Source of the DNA: Pseudooceanicola sediminis
GTDB lineage: Bacteria > Pseudomonadota > Alphaproteobacteria > Rhodobacterales > Rhodobacteraceae
Assembly (NCBI RefSeq): GCF_003575965.1
Contig: NZ_QWJJ01000021.1
Coordinates: forward strand, 1-54,453
Length of the DNA: 54,453 bases
Direction of reading: 5' to 3'
Below are positions 16,466 to 25,689 of the stretch, one piece after another. The translations under genes and the position numbers were made by a program. Position 1 is the stretch's first letter. Each line of letters starts with the position of its first letter. The notes under the pieces are model-generated. The model was not told the DNA's origin, did not search any database, and saw nothing but the letters and a program-made list of their open reading frames with translations.

Positions 16466-17929
16466 ATGAAGGTAGAAGGCTCGCTGATGAAATATGCCGC
16501 CAGCGGCGTATTCTGGTCGCTGGTGCAAGTCTGGGTGAACCGGATCTTTGCCCTTGGCCTCTGGGCGGTGCTGGCGCGCCTGCTGGATCCGACTGCCTTC
16601 GGGATCGCGGCCACCGGCACATTGCTGTTGCAGGTCACCCCGACCCTGGCCGAGCTGGGATTTGGCCGCTCCATCATGCAGCGCAAGGCGTTGCAGGATT
16701 CCGACATCAACCTGCCCTTCTTCTTTTCTCTGGGCATCTGCCTTCTGGTGACGCTTGTGGTGTCGCTGAACGCGGATTGGATCAGCAGCCAGCTGCACGC
16801 CGAAGACGCCGCGCTCTATATCAGCCTGGTGATCGCCACGTTGCTTCTGAACGTTCCCAGCCTGTTCCAGGAGGCTGTTTACAAGCGCAACATGCAGTTC
16901 AAGTTCCTGGCGATCCGGACCTTCTATGCCAATGTCATCGGTGGTGTCCTGGCGGTCATTGCCGCCCTGCTGGGGGCTGGTGTCTGGAGCTTTCTGGTGC
17001 AGGCCTACGTGACCTGCATCATCAATACCTTCCTGATCTGGCGGCGCCCCCTGTGGACGCCCGGCCTGTCCCTGCACACCCAGTCGTTCCGGGAGATGCT
17101 GAGGTTCGGCTATCCCCTGTCGTTGCAGACCCTGAACGCCTTTGTCGGTACGCGGCTGATCGATTTCATCATCATCGGCAAGTTCGGTCTCGCGGCCTAC
17201 GGGATCTATGCCATTGGCTCGCGCCTCTATACCGTACTGATGCGTATGTTGCAGGGGGCCTTGGGGGATGTCTCGCTTTCGGCGCTGTCGCGCATATCGG
17301 ACGATCGCGACCGCCTTGTCTCGGTCTATCGCAAGACCATGATGATGGGCGGCTACGGCACCTCCACCATCTTCGTTCTGCTGGCCTCCATATCGCCGGA
17401 GACATGCCATGTTCTGTTCGGCAGCCGCTGGGACGGGGTCGATGATATCGCGACGCTGCTGATGCTGATGGGGGCCGTGAACTGCGTTCAATACCTGAAC
17501 GGGCCCTTTCAAGCCTCTCGTGGCAACAGCCATCTGATGCTTGTCACGGGGCTGTCCAAGACCGGCATCTCGATTCTGGCGCTTTTGCTGGTGCCTTCGG
17601 ACAGCATCATCGAACTGACGATCATCTTCGTTCTGGCACAGGTGGCCGCCACGCCGATCTCGTTCTTCTTCGTGACACGAGAGCTGAAGATGGGCATGTG
17701 GGCCGCCTATCGCCTGCTGCTGCCGCCGGCCCTGATCAATGCGGCCTGCTTTGCGATGGTCTGGTTTGCCAGGCCCGAGGTCGCATTGCTGGGATTGCCG
17801 GTCATCCTGCAGGGGGTGCTGCTGGCGCTGTTGTTCGCGGTACTGTTCTTCGTGCTGCTGGTTCTGGTGGATCGCAAAAAGGCCCTGAAGGGGGTCAGGA
17901 TGCTGCGCACGGCGCTGCGCAGCATCTGA
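16466..17929 (+). CDS. Polysaccharide flippase (Wzx-like)
   Basis: This 487-residue protein with about 12 to 14 hydrophobic segments belongs to the polysaccharide transport family that flips lipid-linked repeat units across the inner membrane. It opens KYAASGVFWSLVQVWVNRIFALGLWAVLARLLDP, the conserved first helix pair, followed by FGIAATGTLLLQV and SIMQRKALQDSDIN. A TAGGT precedes ATG 16466; ATG 16487 with GAAGG is a valid alternative. It is the last gene of the plus-strand run and converges with the tailspike-like gene 48 bp away. It pairs functionally with the Wzy-like polymerase at 21235. Confidence 0.88.
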   Translation: MKVEGSLMKYAASGVFWSLVQVWVNRIFALGLWAVLARLLDPTAFGIAATGTLLLQVTPTLAELGFGRSIMQRKALQDSDINLPFFFSLGICLLVTLVVSLNADWISSQLHAEDAALYISLVIATLLLNVPSLFQEAVYKRNMQFKFLAIRTFYANVIGGVLAVIAALLGAGVWSFLVQAYVTCIINTFLIWRRPLWTPGLSLHTQSFREMLRFGYPLSLQTLNAFVGTRLIDFIIIGKFGLAAYGIYAIGSRLYTVLMRMLQGALGDVSLSALSRISDDRDRLVSVYRKTMMMGGYGTSTIFVLLASISPETCHVLFGSRWDGVDDIATLLMLMGAVNCVQYLNGPFQASRGNSHLMLVTGLSKTGISILALLLVPSDSIIELTIIFVLAQVAATPISFFFVTRELKMGMWAAYRLLLPPALINAACFAMVWFARPEVALLGLPVILQGVLLALLFAVLFFVLLVLVDRKKALKGVRMLRTALRSI

Positions 17930-17977
17930 ACAGGTCTCCCCCCGGGGCCTTCCAAAGGGCTTTTCATCAAAGCCTGC

Positions 17978-20002
17978 TCAGGCGGAAAGCGCGGCGGCGA
18001 CCTCTTCAAACGTGGGAGTGTGATATCCCACCGCTATGCCGGTCTGTGTCAGGCTGACCGCCTTGGTAAAGCGCACCTCACCTGTCGCAGGATCGACCCA
18101 TTGCACGCAAAAGGGCTCATCAGGGTCCGCCCCCAGGGTCAGGAACATCCCCTCGGCGATATTGGTGACATCGCTGAACAGGGCTTCTCTGCTGCCGCTG
18201 GTCACATCGGCAGTCACCCCGCTCAGCGAGCCGAAGGTGCCCGTTGCCACGCAGCGCCAGCCCCATGAGCTGCCCTCGACAGAACTGGTGTTGTAGATGA
18301 ATTGCCCGCGCCGCCAGGTCCCCGTTGTCGGAACCGCCCCCCGCCGCGCATCGGATCGCGACTGGAAACCGCTGTCGAAAGGCAGGCCCAACCCGAAGCC
18401 CTTGGAAAAATCGTAACGGTTGCCCTCGATGATCGAGGTGGGCATCACGGAAGCGCCCATCTGCAGTGCAGATGTCGGTGTTCCATCCGCCGCGCCGTTC
18501 CCTTCGAAAACGTTATCCTTCACAATGAAACGATTGCGCAGGGAATTGGGCCTGATCCAGTTGTCAAAGCTGTAAAGGCCATCCTTGTTCACCGTCTCGA
18601 AGGCGTTCTGCTGCACGGTCAGGGCACTTCCCGTCTTCATGTTGTCCACCAGAACACCGTATTCGCCCGCCCCCCGGACAGTATTGTTGACGACCCGGTT
18701 TCCGGTCCCCTCAAGACCGAACAGAGTGATACCGTTTTTCGTGCAATTGCGGATCATGTTGCCCTGGATGGTCAGCGCCTCGACGGTCTTGATGGCCTTG
18801 TCGTAGCTGAGGCAGGTGATCCCGCTGGTACAATCCTCGATGACATTGTCCAGGATATCGATCTTCCGCATCGTCGTGATCGCGGTCCCCTGCGGCATAT
18901 AGAGAGAGATACCGCCACTGCCGCCCGCGCCACCGCAATTCTGCGCCCAGTTGCCCTGGATCAGGATGTTTTCCTGATCATAGCCTTCGGTGCCGCTGCG
19001 ATCCTCATAGACGATATAGCCACCAGGAGAGGGGCAATCCTTGATCCGGTTGCCGATCATCTGGCCACCTCGGAAATTGCCGTAGAACTTCATCCCGCCC
19101 GTGCAGGTGTGGCAGAAATTCCCGATATACAGAATGTCGACGTTCTGCCGGTCACTGCCCGGATTGTAGCTGCCGGTCGAGATCGGGTCGTCGCTGATGT
19201 TGTGAATGGTGCAGCCGATGACCTTGCCGCGCTGCACCCGTGTCAGGTGAATGCCATCGGTGCCGGAATAATGCTCTATCCCGTCGCCTTTGCTGCTGTG
19301 CACCTTGCAGTTCTGGATCACCACGTCGCTGGCATCCATCACGTTGATCGCAAAGCCGATATTGCCCTCGGTTTCGATTTTTTCGATGGTCGCCCCGGCG
19401 CAGTACTGAAGGTGCAAGGTCTTGGCCCCGATGGCGCCGGAATAGCTCTCGACACCCGGCCGGCGGATGGAAAAGTCGATCAGCTGAACCGTCTTGTAGG
19501 CGTCATCTGTCCCGCCGAGGTAAAAGCCATAGCCCGTGTGGTCCAGCTCGAACACCGTCTGCCCGATCCCGGCACCACGCAGCGTGAGGGACTTGCCGGG
19601 CGAATAGATCGATGATGTCAGCCTGTAGGTGCCCGCAGGACAGTAGAGGCGCGTCGATACGTTCAGGGCAAGGTTGAGAGAGGCCGTGTCATCGGTCACC
19701 CCATCCGCTTTCACATCGAAGGCAAAGGCGTTGTATTCCGGCGAAGCCGGGCCGAAGAGCGGCAGAACATACAACTTAACCCCCCCGACCGTGGTCAGAT
19801 GGTGATCTGTCGCATCGATCGCCGCCTCTTCGTAGGTGAAGCTTCCGAAGTAGTGCCGGGTTCCCTGACCATAGCCCGGATAGGAGGTCGCCAGAAGTTC
19901 CGAGATCGAGGAAATCTGGTTCGGCGGCTGCTTCCAATAGATCTTCTGCGGAAGGTCTTCCGCGGGCACATTCAGTGACTTCGAATAGATTATCGGGGCC
20001 AT
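17978..20002 (-). CDS. Tailspike-like right-handed beta-helix protein
   Basis: This protein of about 674 residues has no signal peptide. The segment NAFAFDVKADGVTDDTASLNLALN is the pectate-lyase-3-like entry of phage tailspikes. The following 400 residues alternate short strands with Asn/Gly turns (IQNCKVHSSKGDGIEHYSG, LDNVIEDCTSGITC), a parallel beta-helix. The C-terminal part PTTGTWRRGQFIYNTSSVEG resembles phage spike ends. I chose ATG 20002 over the upstream frame because MAPIIYSK starts the homologous-looking part. It is the last gene of the minus-strand polysaccharide block. A depolymerase or polymer-binding role is likely; export route and catalytic residues are not evident. Confidence 0.72.
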   Translation of the reverse strand: MAPIIYSKSLNVPAEDLPQKIYWKQPPNQISSISELLATSYPGYGQGTRHYFGSFTYEEAAIDATDHHLTTVGGVKLYVLPLFGPASPEYNAFAFDVKADGVTDDTASLNLALNVSTRLYCPAGTYRLTSSIYSPGKSLTLRGAGIGQTVFELDHTGYGFYLGGTDDAYKTVQLIDFSIRRPGVESYSGAIGAKTLHLQYCAGATIEKIETEGNIGFAINVMDASDVVIQNCKVHSSKGDGIEHYSGTDGIHLTRVQRGKVIGCTIHNISDDPISTGSYNPGSDRQNVDILYIGNFCHTCTGGMKFYGNFRGGQMIGNRIKDCPSPGGYIVYEDRSGTEGYDQENILIQGNWAQNCGGAGGSGGISLYMPQGTAITTMRKIDILDNVIEDCTSGITCLSYDKAIKTVEALTIQGNMIRNCTKNGITLFGLEGTGNRVVNNTVRGAGEYGVLVDNMKTGSALTVQQNAFETVNKDGLYSFDNWIRPNSLRNRFIVKDNVFEGNGAADGTPTSALQMGASVMPTSIIEGNRYDFSKGFGLGLPFDSGFQSRSDARRGAVPTTGTWRRGQFIYNTSSVEGSSWGWRCVATGTFGSLSGVTADVTSGSREALFSDVTNIAEGMFLTLGADPDEPFCVQWVDPATGEVRFTKAVSLTQTGIAVGYHTPTFEEVAAALSA

Positions 20003-20156
20003 GTTGCATCGCTTTCTTCGGAAATGAGAAACATGCCCCCTCCGCCCGCGGGGCCGGGCAGAGGGAAGCAAGCGATGAAACCCTGCTCTATCTTTCTTAA
20101 GTGGGTCCTGCGGGACCGTGACGGTGGATCTGCTCAGCTCGCGACTTCAGGTGCGT

Positions 20157-21275
20157 TCAGGCCGAGACCGAGGCGTGCCCGGTCGGCATGATCTTGTCCC
20201 GCAGCGCCATCATCGGCCGTTCCAGCACCCGCGTCACGACATAGGAGAACAGGATCGACAGGCTGTATTGCAGCACCACCAGGGCCCAGACGGGTATCTT
20301 GCCGTGCAAGCCGATCTCGAGAATCCGCACGACCGGCACGTGCCAGAGATAGAGCGGATAGGAAATCAGGCCGACGAAGGAGAGGGCGAAGCAGAGCCGG
20401 GGCAGGTGGCGTTCGATCCCCGACTGGTGTAGCAGAAGCAGTGCGGATGTCCCGCCCAGGGCGGCCATGGAATAACCGATGATCGCGCCGGCGGGTGTGT
20501 TCTTCGACACCATCGACACAAAGATCACCCCCGCGATCAGCCCCAGCACCTGCAGGACTTTCTGTTGATGCACGCGTTTGAACACATCGGGTTTGAAGAC
20601 GGTCAGATAGGCCAGCAGCGCCCCGGCCGAAATCCCGTCCAGCCGGTAATGCGTCTGCTGCTGGAGCTGGACGAAATCCGCCCCCAGCCAGAACCCGAGA
20701 CCGCGCAGGACGGGGGACAGGACGATGATCCCGACAAAGATCCCCGGCAACAGCGTGACCTGTTTCTTGAATGCGAACAGCACCGTCAGGCCCAGTGCGA
20801 AGATCAGGTAGAAATGTTCCTCGACCGCCAGCGACCATGAATGGGTGGCAACGCTGACATCGGCGTAGTTCTGGATATGCAGCGCGATCTGCCAGAAGAA
20901 CTCCCTCAGTGGGGCCGCCCCGGAAAACGCCATCGCGATAAGAAAGAGATAGAGCACGGGCCAGAGCCGCAGAACCCGGCGCAGGAAGAACCGCCGCAGA
21001 TCCAGTGTGCCCGTCCTGTCGATTTCACGGAAAATCAGCCGCCCGACCAGAAACCCGCTGAGCACGAAGAACAGGTCGACCCCCGCCCAGCCAAAGCGCG
21101 CGCCTGGCCAGAGCAGCAGGTTCAGCCAGGCCATCCCTGTATCGACATGATTGACATGCCAACCGACCGCGAGAAGGATCGCAATCCCGCGCAGAATGGC
21201 CGTCAAAATCAAGGCTGGAACACTGGCCGACGTCTCATGTTCTGGTTTTCCAAGTAACTTTCCATCTCTTGGCAA
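20157..21275 (-). CDS. Acyltransferase 3 family membrane protein (OafA-like)
   Basis: The 372-residue integral membrane protein should acylate sugar residues. ILRGIAILLAVGWHVNHV carries the conserved His. FGWAGVDLFFVLSGFLVGRLIFRE and RRFFLRRVLRLWPVLYLF are the second and third family signatures. SWSLAVEEHFYLIFAL is also canonical for OafA-type enzymes. The frame starts at a TTG (21275) that overlaps the end of the polymerase gene by about 40 bases; a start further inside is possible, because conserved sequence begins only near residue 28. It lies between the polymerase and the tailspike-like gene. The acyl group and sugar are unknown. Confidence 0.87.
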   Translation of the reverse strand: MPRDGKLLGKPEHETSASVPALILTAILRGIAILLAVGWHVNHVDTGMAWLNLLLWPGARFGWAGVDLFFVLSGFLVGRLIFREIDRTGTLDLRRFFLRRVLRLWPVLYLFLIAMAFSGAAPLREFFWQIALHIQNYADVSVATHSWSLAVEEHFYLIFALGLTVLFAFKKQVTLLPGIFVGIIVLSPVLRGLGFWLGADFVQLQQQTHYRLDGISAGALLAYLTVFKPDVFKRVHQQKVLQVLGLIAGVIFVSMVSKNTPAGAIIGYSMAALGGTSALLLLHQSGIERHLPRLCFALSFVGLISYPLYLWHVPVVRILEIGLHGKIPVWALVVLQYSLSILFSYVVTRVLERPMMALRDKIMPTGHASVSA

Positions 21276-22632
21276 GCATCATGACCCAATAAGCGAGAAT
21301 GCCAGTCAAAGCTTGCGGTGCAACGGCGTTAAGCGCACCACGGAAAATGATGATGATAAAGCCCATCAAGATCGCGTAGAGGAAGAAGTTGTGAAACCCC
21401 CGCTCGCTCGACAGGATGGCGCTGCCGTTGGTCTCGACATGGGAAATCCAGAACCCCAGCAGCACGAAAAGGATCAGAACACCGGGCAGGCTGAAGGCCA
21501 GCAGCGCCTCCGAGGGCAGGGGGTTGGCCACGTTGTTGTAGAGATATCCAAGCTCTTCCGAGACGATCACGCCGCTGTGTACTGGTTTCGACGGCCACAA
21601 GGCGCGTGGTACGAAGAACAGGAAGGCGCCCAGCAGGTTCATGCCCCAGCGGATCGGTTCGGTCGCCAGGTACTGCACGGTCGAGGCGATCTGCATGAAA
21701 CCGTCGAATTCGCCCGTCAGCAGCTTTGGCACGATGTCGCGGATCCGGAAGATATTGACGATGTCCTGAAAGCTGGCATCCGGTCGCGCGATCACCTTGG
21801 CCGCGGGAAAGACCACGAACAGGATCGACACCGCCGCAAAGGTCATCAGGAATTTGACCTTGGGCTTCAGGAAATCGATGTAGATGCAGCTTAGCGCGAT
21901 GGCGTTGCCGAACAGCAGAAACCGCGGCAGGGCCGGCGGAAAGTTCAGCATCAGAAAGATCGGCGTATAGAGAATGGCGCTCCAGATCGTGAACCGCTTG
22001 ATCATCATGGAGGGCGCATAGCGCGCCAGGCTGAGAAAGATCACCATGGCCAGCAGGCTCAGCGACCGTCCGATGAACAGGAACTGCGTCTTCAGGCCGC
22101 CGCCCTCGCCGCCGCCCTCGAACCGGGCCCTGAACAGCTGGCCGGGGCCAACCATCACGGCCAGCAGCAGGGCAAAAATGGCAAAACCCACGGCCCAGCG
22201 GGCGTAGAACACGCAAGAATCCAGGTCAAAGTCATTGCCCAGACTGCTTCTGACCCGCAGCTTCTGACGTCGCTGCATCAGGTAGAACCCGGTCCCGGAC
22301 AGGTAGGCGGCCTGCGACAGGGCAATTATGCCATAGGCCAGGGCCAGGTCGGAATAGCTCAGGCTGGCGCCCCAGGGGAAAATCCCGAAAGAGACCTGCA
22401 CAAGGCCCGGATAGGCCAGAAAGAACAGGTAGAAGAACGAGATCAGGTAATCGATTCCGCCGCGCCGCGTGCTCATGATCGAACTGGCCAGAACCAGCCC
22501 GGCGATGACCAGGTAGAATATCGAGACAAATTCGATATAGCTTTCCGACCGCCCGAAAGGCGCGGAAAAGATGACGATCGCCAGCCCGAACCAGGCGGCC
22601 AGCTGGAAGATTTTCATCAACCGGGTGCGCAT
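21235..22632 (-). CDS. Wzy-like polysaccharide polymerase
   Basis: This protein of about 465 residues has roughly 11 hydrophobic segments and a large polar loop, the layout of O-antigen/oligosaccharide repeat-unit polymerases. No catalytic motif is diagnostic in this family. The FRARFEGGGEGGGLKTQFLFIGRS stretch is a glycine-rich loop. LYNNVANPLPSEALLAFSLPG is typical of EpsG/Wzy-like proteins. ATG 22632 lies 10 bp after the preceding stop and has GGAG upstream. The context (flippase at 16466, Wzc at 28737, Wza at 31731) supports a periplasmic polymerase of a Wzy-dependent pathway. Confidence 0.78.
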   Translation of the reverse strand: MRTRLMKIFQLAAWFGLAIVIFSAPFGRSESYIEFVSIFYLVIAGLVLASSIMSTRRGGIDYLISFFYLFFLAYPGLVQVSFGIFPWGASLSYSDLALAYGIIALSQAAYLSGTGFYLMQRRQKLRVRSSLGNDFDLDSCVFYARWAVGFAIFALLLAVMVGPGQLFRARFEGGGEGGGLKTQFLFIGRSLSLLAMVIFLSLARYAPSMMIKRFTIWSAILYTPIFLMLNFPPALPRFLLFGNAIALSCIYIDFLKPKVKFLMTFAAVSILFVVFPAAKVIARPDASFQDIVNIFRIRDIVPKLLTGEFDGFMQIASTVQYLATEPIRWGMNLLGAFLFFVPRALWPSKPVHSGVIVSEELGYLYNNVANPLPSEALLAFSLPGVLILFVLLGFWISHVETNGSAILSSERGFHNFFLYAILMGFIIIIFRGALNAVAPQALTGILAYWVMMLAKRWKVTWKTRT

Positions 22633-22642
22633 AGGCTTTAGA

Positions 22643-23743
22643 TCACTCCTGCCGCAGAGAGGATGGCGTGTCGCGATCCGCACTATCTGCCGAACCGGAA
22701 ACCCTTTGATAGAAGCTCACCGTATCCAAGGCAATGCGATCCCAGTCGAAGGCAGACAGATCCGGCGCATGACCGGCCTGGCGCATCCGGCGGACCTCGG
22801 CCAGGACCTGTGCCATCTGCGCGCCGTCCAGCGGCGCCCGGATCAGCCGGACCCAATCTGTGCCTGCGGCGGCCTGCAACTCCTGAAACAGCCGGTTGTC
22901 GGAGCACAGCATGGGCCGCCCCGCCGACAGCGCAAAGATCGCCGCGCCTGAATTCAGCACGTCGCTGTAGGGAAACACGACGAGGTCGGCGGCGCGGATG
23001 GCGGCCACCAGCTCGTCTTCGGGCAGAAAGGCCTCGCGGAAGGTGACAAGACCGTCCCACTCCGGGCCAAGGCCCGCCAGCATCTCGGTCAGCCTGGTGT
23101 CGGGAATCGTCCGGCTCATCTCTCCGCAGATCCGCAGCTCGGCACTGCCGCGCGGCATTTCCAGAAAGGCGCGCAGCACTTCGTTGGCATTCTTGTAGCG
23201 TGTCACCGACCCGAAAAACAGGATCCTGGGCAAGCCCGCATCGGGCGTGTCGGCATGGTAAGCGGGAAAGGGGGCGATGACCGGCTTGTAATGGCCGTGC
23301 GGGGCCACCGTGATCGGCTTGCCTGCCAGCGCCGGTTCACTCTCCAGCGCCACTTCGGCCGAGGCCTCGGTCATGAAGATGACGCCATCGATCCGGGCCA
23401 GGAACCAGGGCCAGAAGTACCGCTCCAGCCGGGCGGCGTTGCGCTGCCCGGTGCGGCGCAGATTATGGGCGGTCCAGACGACCCTGGTGCCACGCAGCCC
23501 GGCCACCAGGAACAGCAGCCGCAGGAAGAAATAGCGCGGCCAGAACTTCCAGCCCTTTCCGGCGGCCAGGAACACATCCGGCCAGTGAATATGCAGGATA
23601 TCCGGGGCAGGGCGGGCGAACATGGTCTTGCGCCCGAACTCGATGACCTTGGTGCCTGTTTCGGCCTCCATCGCGTCATAGAGCAGCTTTTGATAGGGAT
23701 TGCGCGCGGCGTTGCGCCGGGCGGGCCAGGCAAGCACCCTCAT
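22643..23743 (-). CDS. Glycosyltransferase (GT-B type)
   Basis: The product has 366 residues. The N-terminal domain includes PDILHIHWPDVFLAAGKGWKFW and RVVWTAHNLRRTG, a usual acceptor-site His segment. ILFFGSVTRYKNANEVLRAF opens the C-terminal donor domain and LNSGAAIFALSAGRPMLCSDN lies near the donor phosphates. It resembles family 4, but the E-x7-E motif is poorly kept, so the family is less certain than for the neighbours. Its ATG overlaps the stop of the upstream sulfotransferase gene (ATGA), implying translational coupling. The role is sugar addition to the repeat unit. Confidence 0.78.
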   Translation of the reverse strand: MRVLAWPARRNAARNPYQKLLYDAMEAETGTKVIEFGRKTMFARPAPDILHIHWPDVFLAAGKGWKFWPRYFFLRLLFLVAGLRGTRVVWTAHNLRRTGQRNAARLERYFWPWFLARIDGVIFMTEASAEVALESEPALAGKPITVAPHGHYKPVIAPFPAYHADTPDAGLPRILFFGSVTRYKNANEVLRAFLEMPRGSAELRICGEMSRTIPDTRLTEMLAGLGPEWDGLVTFREAFLPEDELVAAIRAADLVVFPYSDVLNSGAAIFALSAGRPMLCSDNRLFQELQAAAGTDWVRLIRAPLDGAQMAQVLAEVRRMRQAGHAPDLSAFDWDRIALDTVSFYQRVSGSADSADRDTPSSLRQE

Positions 23744-24495
23744 GCCGGCACGCCGCTCAGCACATGCGCCTGCCAGTCAAAGGCAAAGGGTGCGTTCAGC
23801 GCCGCGTCGATCCCGGGGTGTTCCAGGCCTTTGCGTTTTTCCGTCATCGGTTTGGAATGTCGCACCTTGTCGATGGTGAAATCGGTCCCCAGCGGTGTGG
23901 CGCGCTCAACCCCCATGAACCGGTCGATGGCCAGAACCCCGGCGCGCGCATCCCGCCTTAGATCGCCGTAGGACACCAACAGCACGCCTGCGGGGTCCCG
24001 CGCGGCAAGGTCGGCCCACTTGGCATAATAGGCATCCCATTCGCGCAGATAGGCGCGGTGCAGATCCCCTTCGAAAAACGCCTCTTGCGAAGGAAACCAG
24101 CCGTTTGCCAGCCCCCAGCGAAAGATCCCGTCCAGCCAGTCGCGCGGTTCCCGGAACAGCACGATGTGTTTCTGATCCTCGGGATAGCCGCAGATCCGGT
24201 TGATTTCGGCCACCGATCCGACATGGCGGTCATTGCCATAGCGGCTGTCCATGACGATGCTGCTCTTGTCGTCCTGCCAGCGAAAATGCTTGTGACGCGG
24301 CGCATCACGGGCCGGATCGATGCGATTGATGATCCGGTAATCGGCCTTGCTCAGCACCGCCGAGAGAAAGTTCGTCCCCGAACGCTGGATACCCTGGTGC
24401 ACCACCGGGTAGATCCCCTGATCCTTTTCGCGCAGCCGCGCCCAGCTTTTCCACAGAATGTCATATCCCGCGCGGGCCATGGTCCGAATAGTCAT
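23740..24495 (-). CDS. Sulfotransferase
   Basis: This 251-residue enzyme probably sulfates the polymer or its lipid-linked unit with PAPS. VVHQGIQRSGTNFLSAVLSK is the 5'-phosphosulfate loop and IVLFREPRDWLDGIFRWGL the 3'-phosphate motif. FTIDKVRHSKPM follows near the C-terminal acceptor side. A very strong GGGAGGTGAGG precedes ATG 24495. It sits between two glycosyltransferase genes in one operon. It is not of the Stf0 type found at 14172, so the locus may introduce sulfate at two positions. Confidence 0.82.
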   Translation of the reverse strand: MTIRTMARAGYDILWKSWARLREKDQGIYPVVHQGIQRSGTNFLSAVLSKADYRIINRIDPARDAPRHKHFRWQDDKSSIVMDSRYGNDRHVGSVAEINRICGYPEDQKHIVLFREPRDWLDGIFRWGLANGWFPSQEAFFEGDLHRAYLREWDAYYAKWADLAARDPAGVLLVSYGDLRRDARAGVLAIDRFMGVERATPLGTDFTIDKVRHSKPMTEKRKGLEHPGIDAALNAPFAFDWQAHVLSGVPA

Positions 24496-24558
24496 GTCGC
24501 CTCACCTCCCTGTCGGCACGTCCTTTGTCTGGGTGGCCGCCTGTTGATCCGGGGGACG

Positions 24559-25689
24559 TCAGCGTCCACCGGGCACGTCTGTTTCGGCGGCGCGCAGGAT
24601 CGCGCTGCGCCAGCTCTCGCAGACCTTGTCGATGTGATAGGGCTCGCAGGCCTTGGCCTGGCGGGCGTAAAGCCCCGCCAGCGCCGTGCGGTCGGTTGCC
24701 ATCCCTCGCAGGGCGGCGGCGACCTCGGCGTGGGCATCTTCGGCGAACAGGCCGTCCCCCCCGGGCAGGATCCCGCGCGGGCCGACATGATCCGACGCGA
24801 CGACGGCCAGGCCCGCCGCCAGCGCCTCGACGATGACGATGCCGAACAGTTCTTCCCAGGTGGGGGTGCGCTGCGACAACAGCATCAGCACATCATGATC
24901 GGCCATGATTGCCGCCAGCGCCGCACGGTCATGAACCGGCCCGCGAAAATCGACGCGGGCGCCGGCCGCGGCACTTGCTGCCTCGGCAGCGCCGGCCATG
25001 GCCCCATTGCCGATGATGGTCAGGCTGATCGGCTGTTGCTGGGCCGTGAACGTCTGCATCATGTCCAGCAGGATCCGCAGACCCTTCTTTTCCGACACTT
25101 CACCGACGTAGAGCAGCTTTAGCGGGCCGGTTTCGCGCGGCGCACGCGCGGCCCCCGTTTCAAAGAACACGCTCGGCACGGCATGGGGGATCACCAGTGC
25201 CTGCTGGCCGGTGCCCTCTGTGACCGCATCGGCGACGACAGGGGTCACGGCGATCGTCTGCACGTTGGGGTGCGCCATGAAGGCCACCCAGCGGTCACGC
25301 AGCCAGCGTTTGAAGGCGGCGGGTCTGGGCTGGCGCGGCGTGGCATCAAGCCCCCAGTCATGCCAGGAGGTGTGATAGAGAATGCGATTCCGGCGGGCCA
25401 ATCCGCGATAGATCAGCAGGCGCGGATCCCAGGGCGCAAAGCCCAGCACGATGACCTCGCCCGAGATCCGCGACATGTCCATACGCAGGCGCATGTCAGC
25501 GGCGGCGTTGCGGGTGCGCGCCGCAAAGGGTGTGCGATCCCGCCGCCAGGCGCGCAGCCATTCCTTGAACACGCTGTAGCGATGCGCCCCGGTCAGCACG
25601 ACATCGCCGCGATCTGCCAGCAGGAACAGCGCCGGGAAATACTTGCCCGGATTGGTCTCATGCACGATACGCAGCCGCGGGGATTTCAT
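24559..25689 (-). CDS. Glycosyltransferase family 4
   Basis: This 376-residue GT-B enzyme begins MKSPRLRIVHETNPGKYFPALFLLADRG. ILYHTSWHDWG lies in the acceptor domain. LKLLYVGEVSEKKGLRILLDMM and EELFGIVIVEALAAGLAVVASDH, the E-x7-E region, mark the donor domain. Its ATG overlaps the TGA of the upstream gene (ATGA). The frame is open far upstream but that part is antisense-like overlap with the neighbour. It belongs to the minus-strand polysaccharide operon and probably adds one sugar of the repeat unit. Confidence 0.88.
   Translation of the reverse strand: MKSPRLRIVHETNPGKYFPALFLLADRGDVVLTGAHRYSVFKEWLRAWRRDRTPFAARTRNAAADMRLRMDMSRISGEVIVLGFAPWDPRLLIYRGLARRNRILYHTSWHDWGLDATPRQPRPAAFKRWLRDRWVAFMAHPNVQTIAVTPVVADAVTEGTGQQALVIPHAVPSVFFETGAARAPRETGPLKLLYVGEVSEKKGLRILLDMMQTFTAQQQPISLTIIGNGAMAGAAEAASAAAGARVDFRGPVHDRAALAAIMADHDVLMLLSQRTPTWEELFGIVIVEALAAGLAVVASDHVGPRGILPGGDGLFAEDAHAEVAAALRGMATDRTALAGLYARQAKACEPYHIDKVCESWRSAILRAAETDVPGGR

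Noticed and set aside
17930-17977. Bidirectional terminator between the flippase and tailspike-like genes
   Set aside because: The pairing (GCCTT with AAAGGGC and a short T-run) has mismatches and is too weak to list as a feature.
9980-20002. Prophage or prophage remnant
   Set aside because: Spike-like and tailspike-like proteins are present, but no capsid, portal, terminase, tail or integrase gene was recognised, and all surrounding genes are polysaccharide genes.
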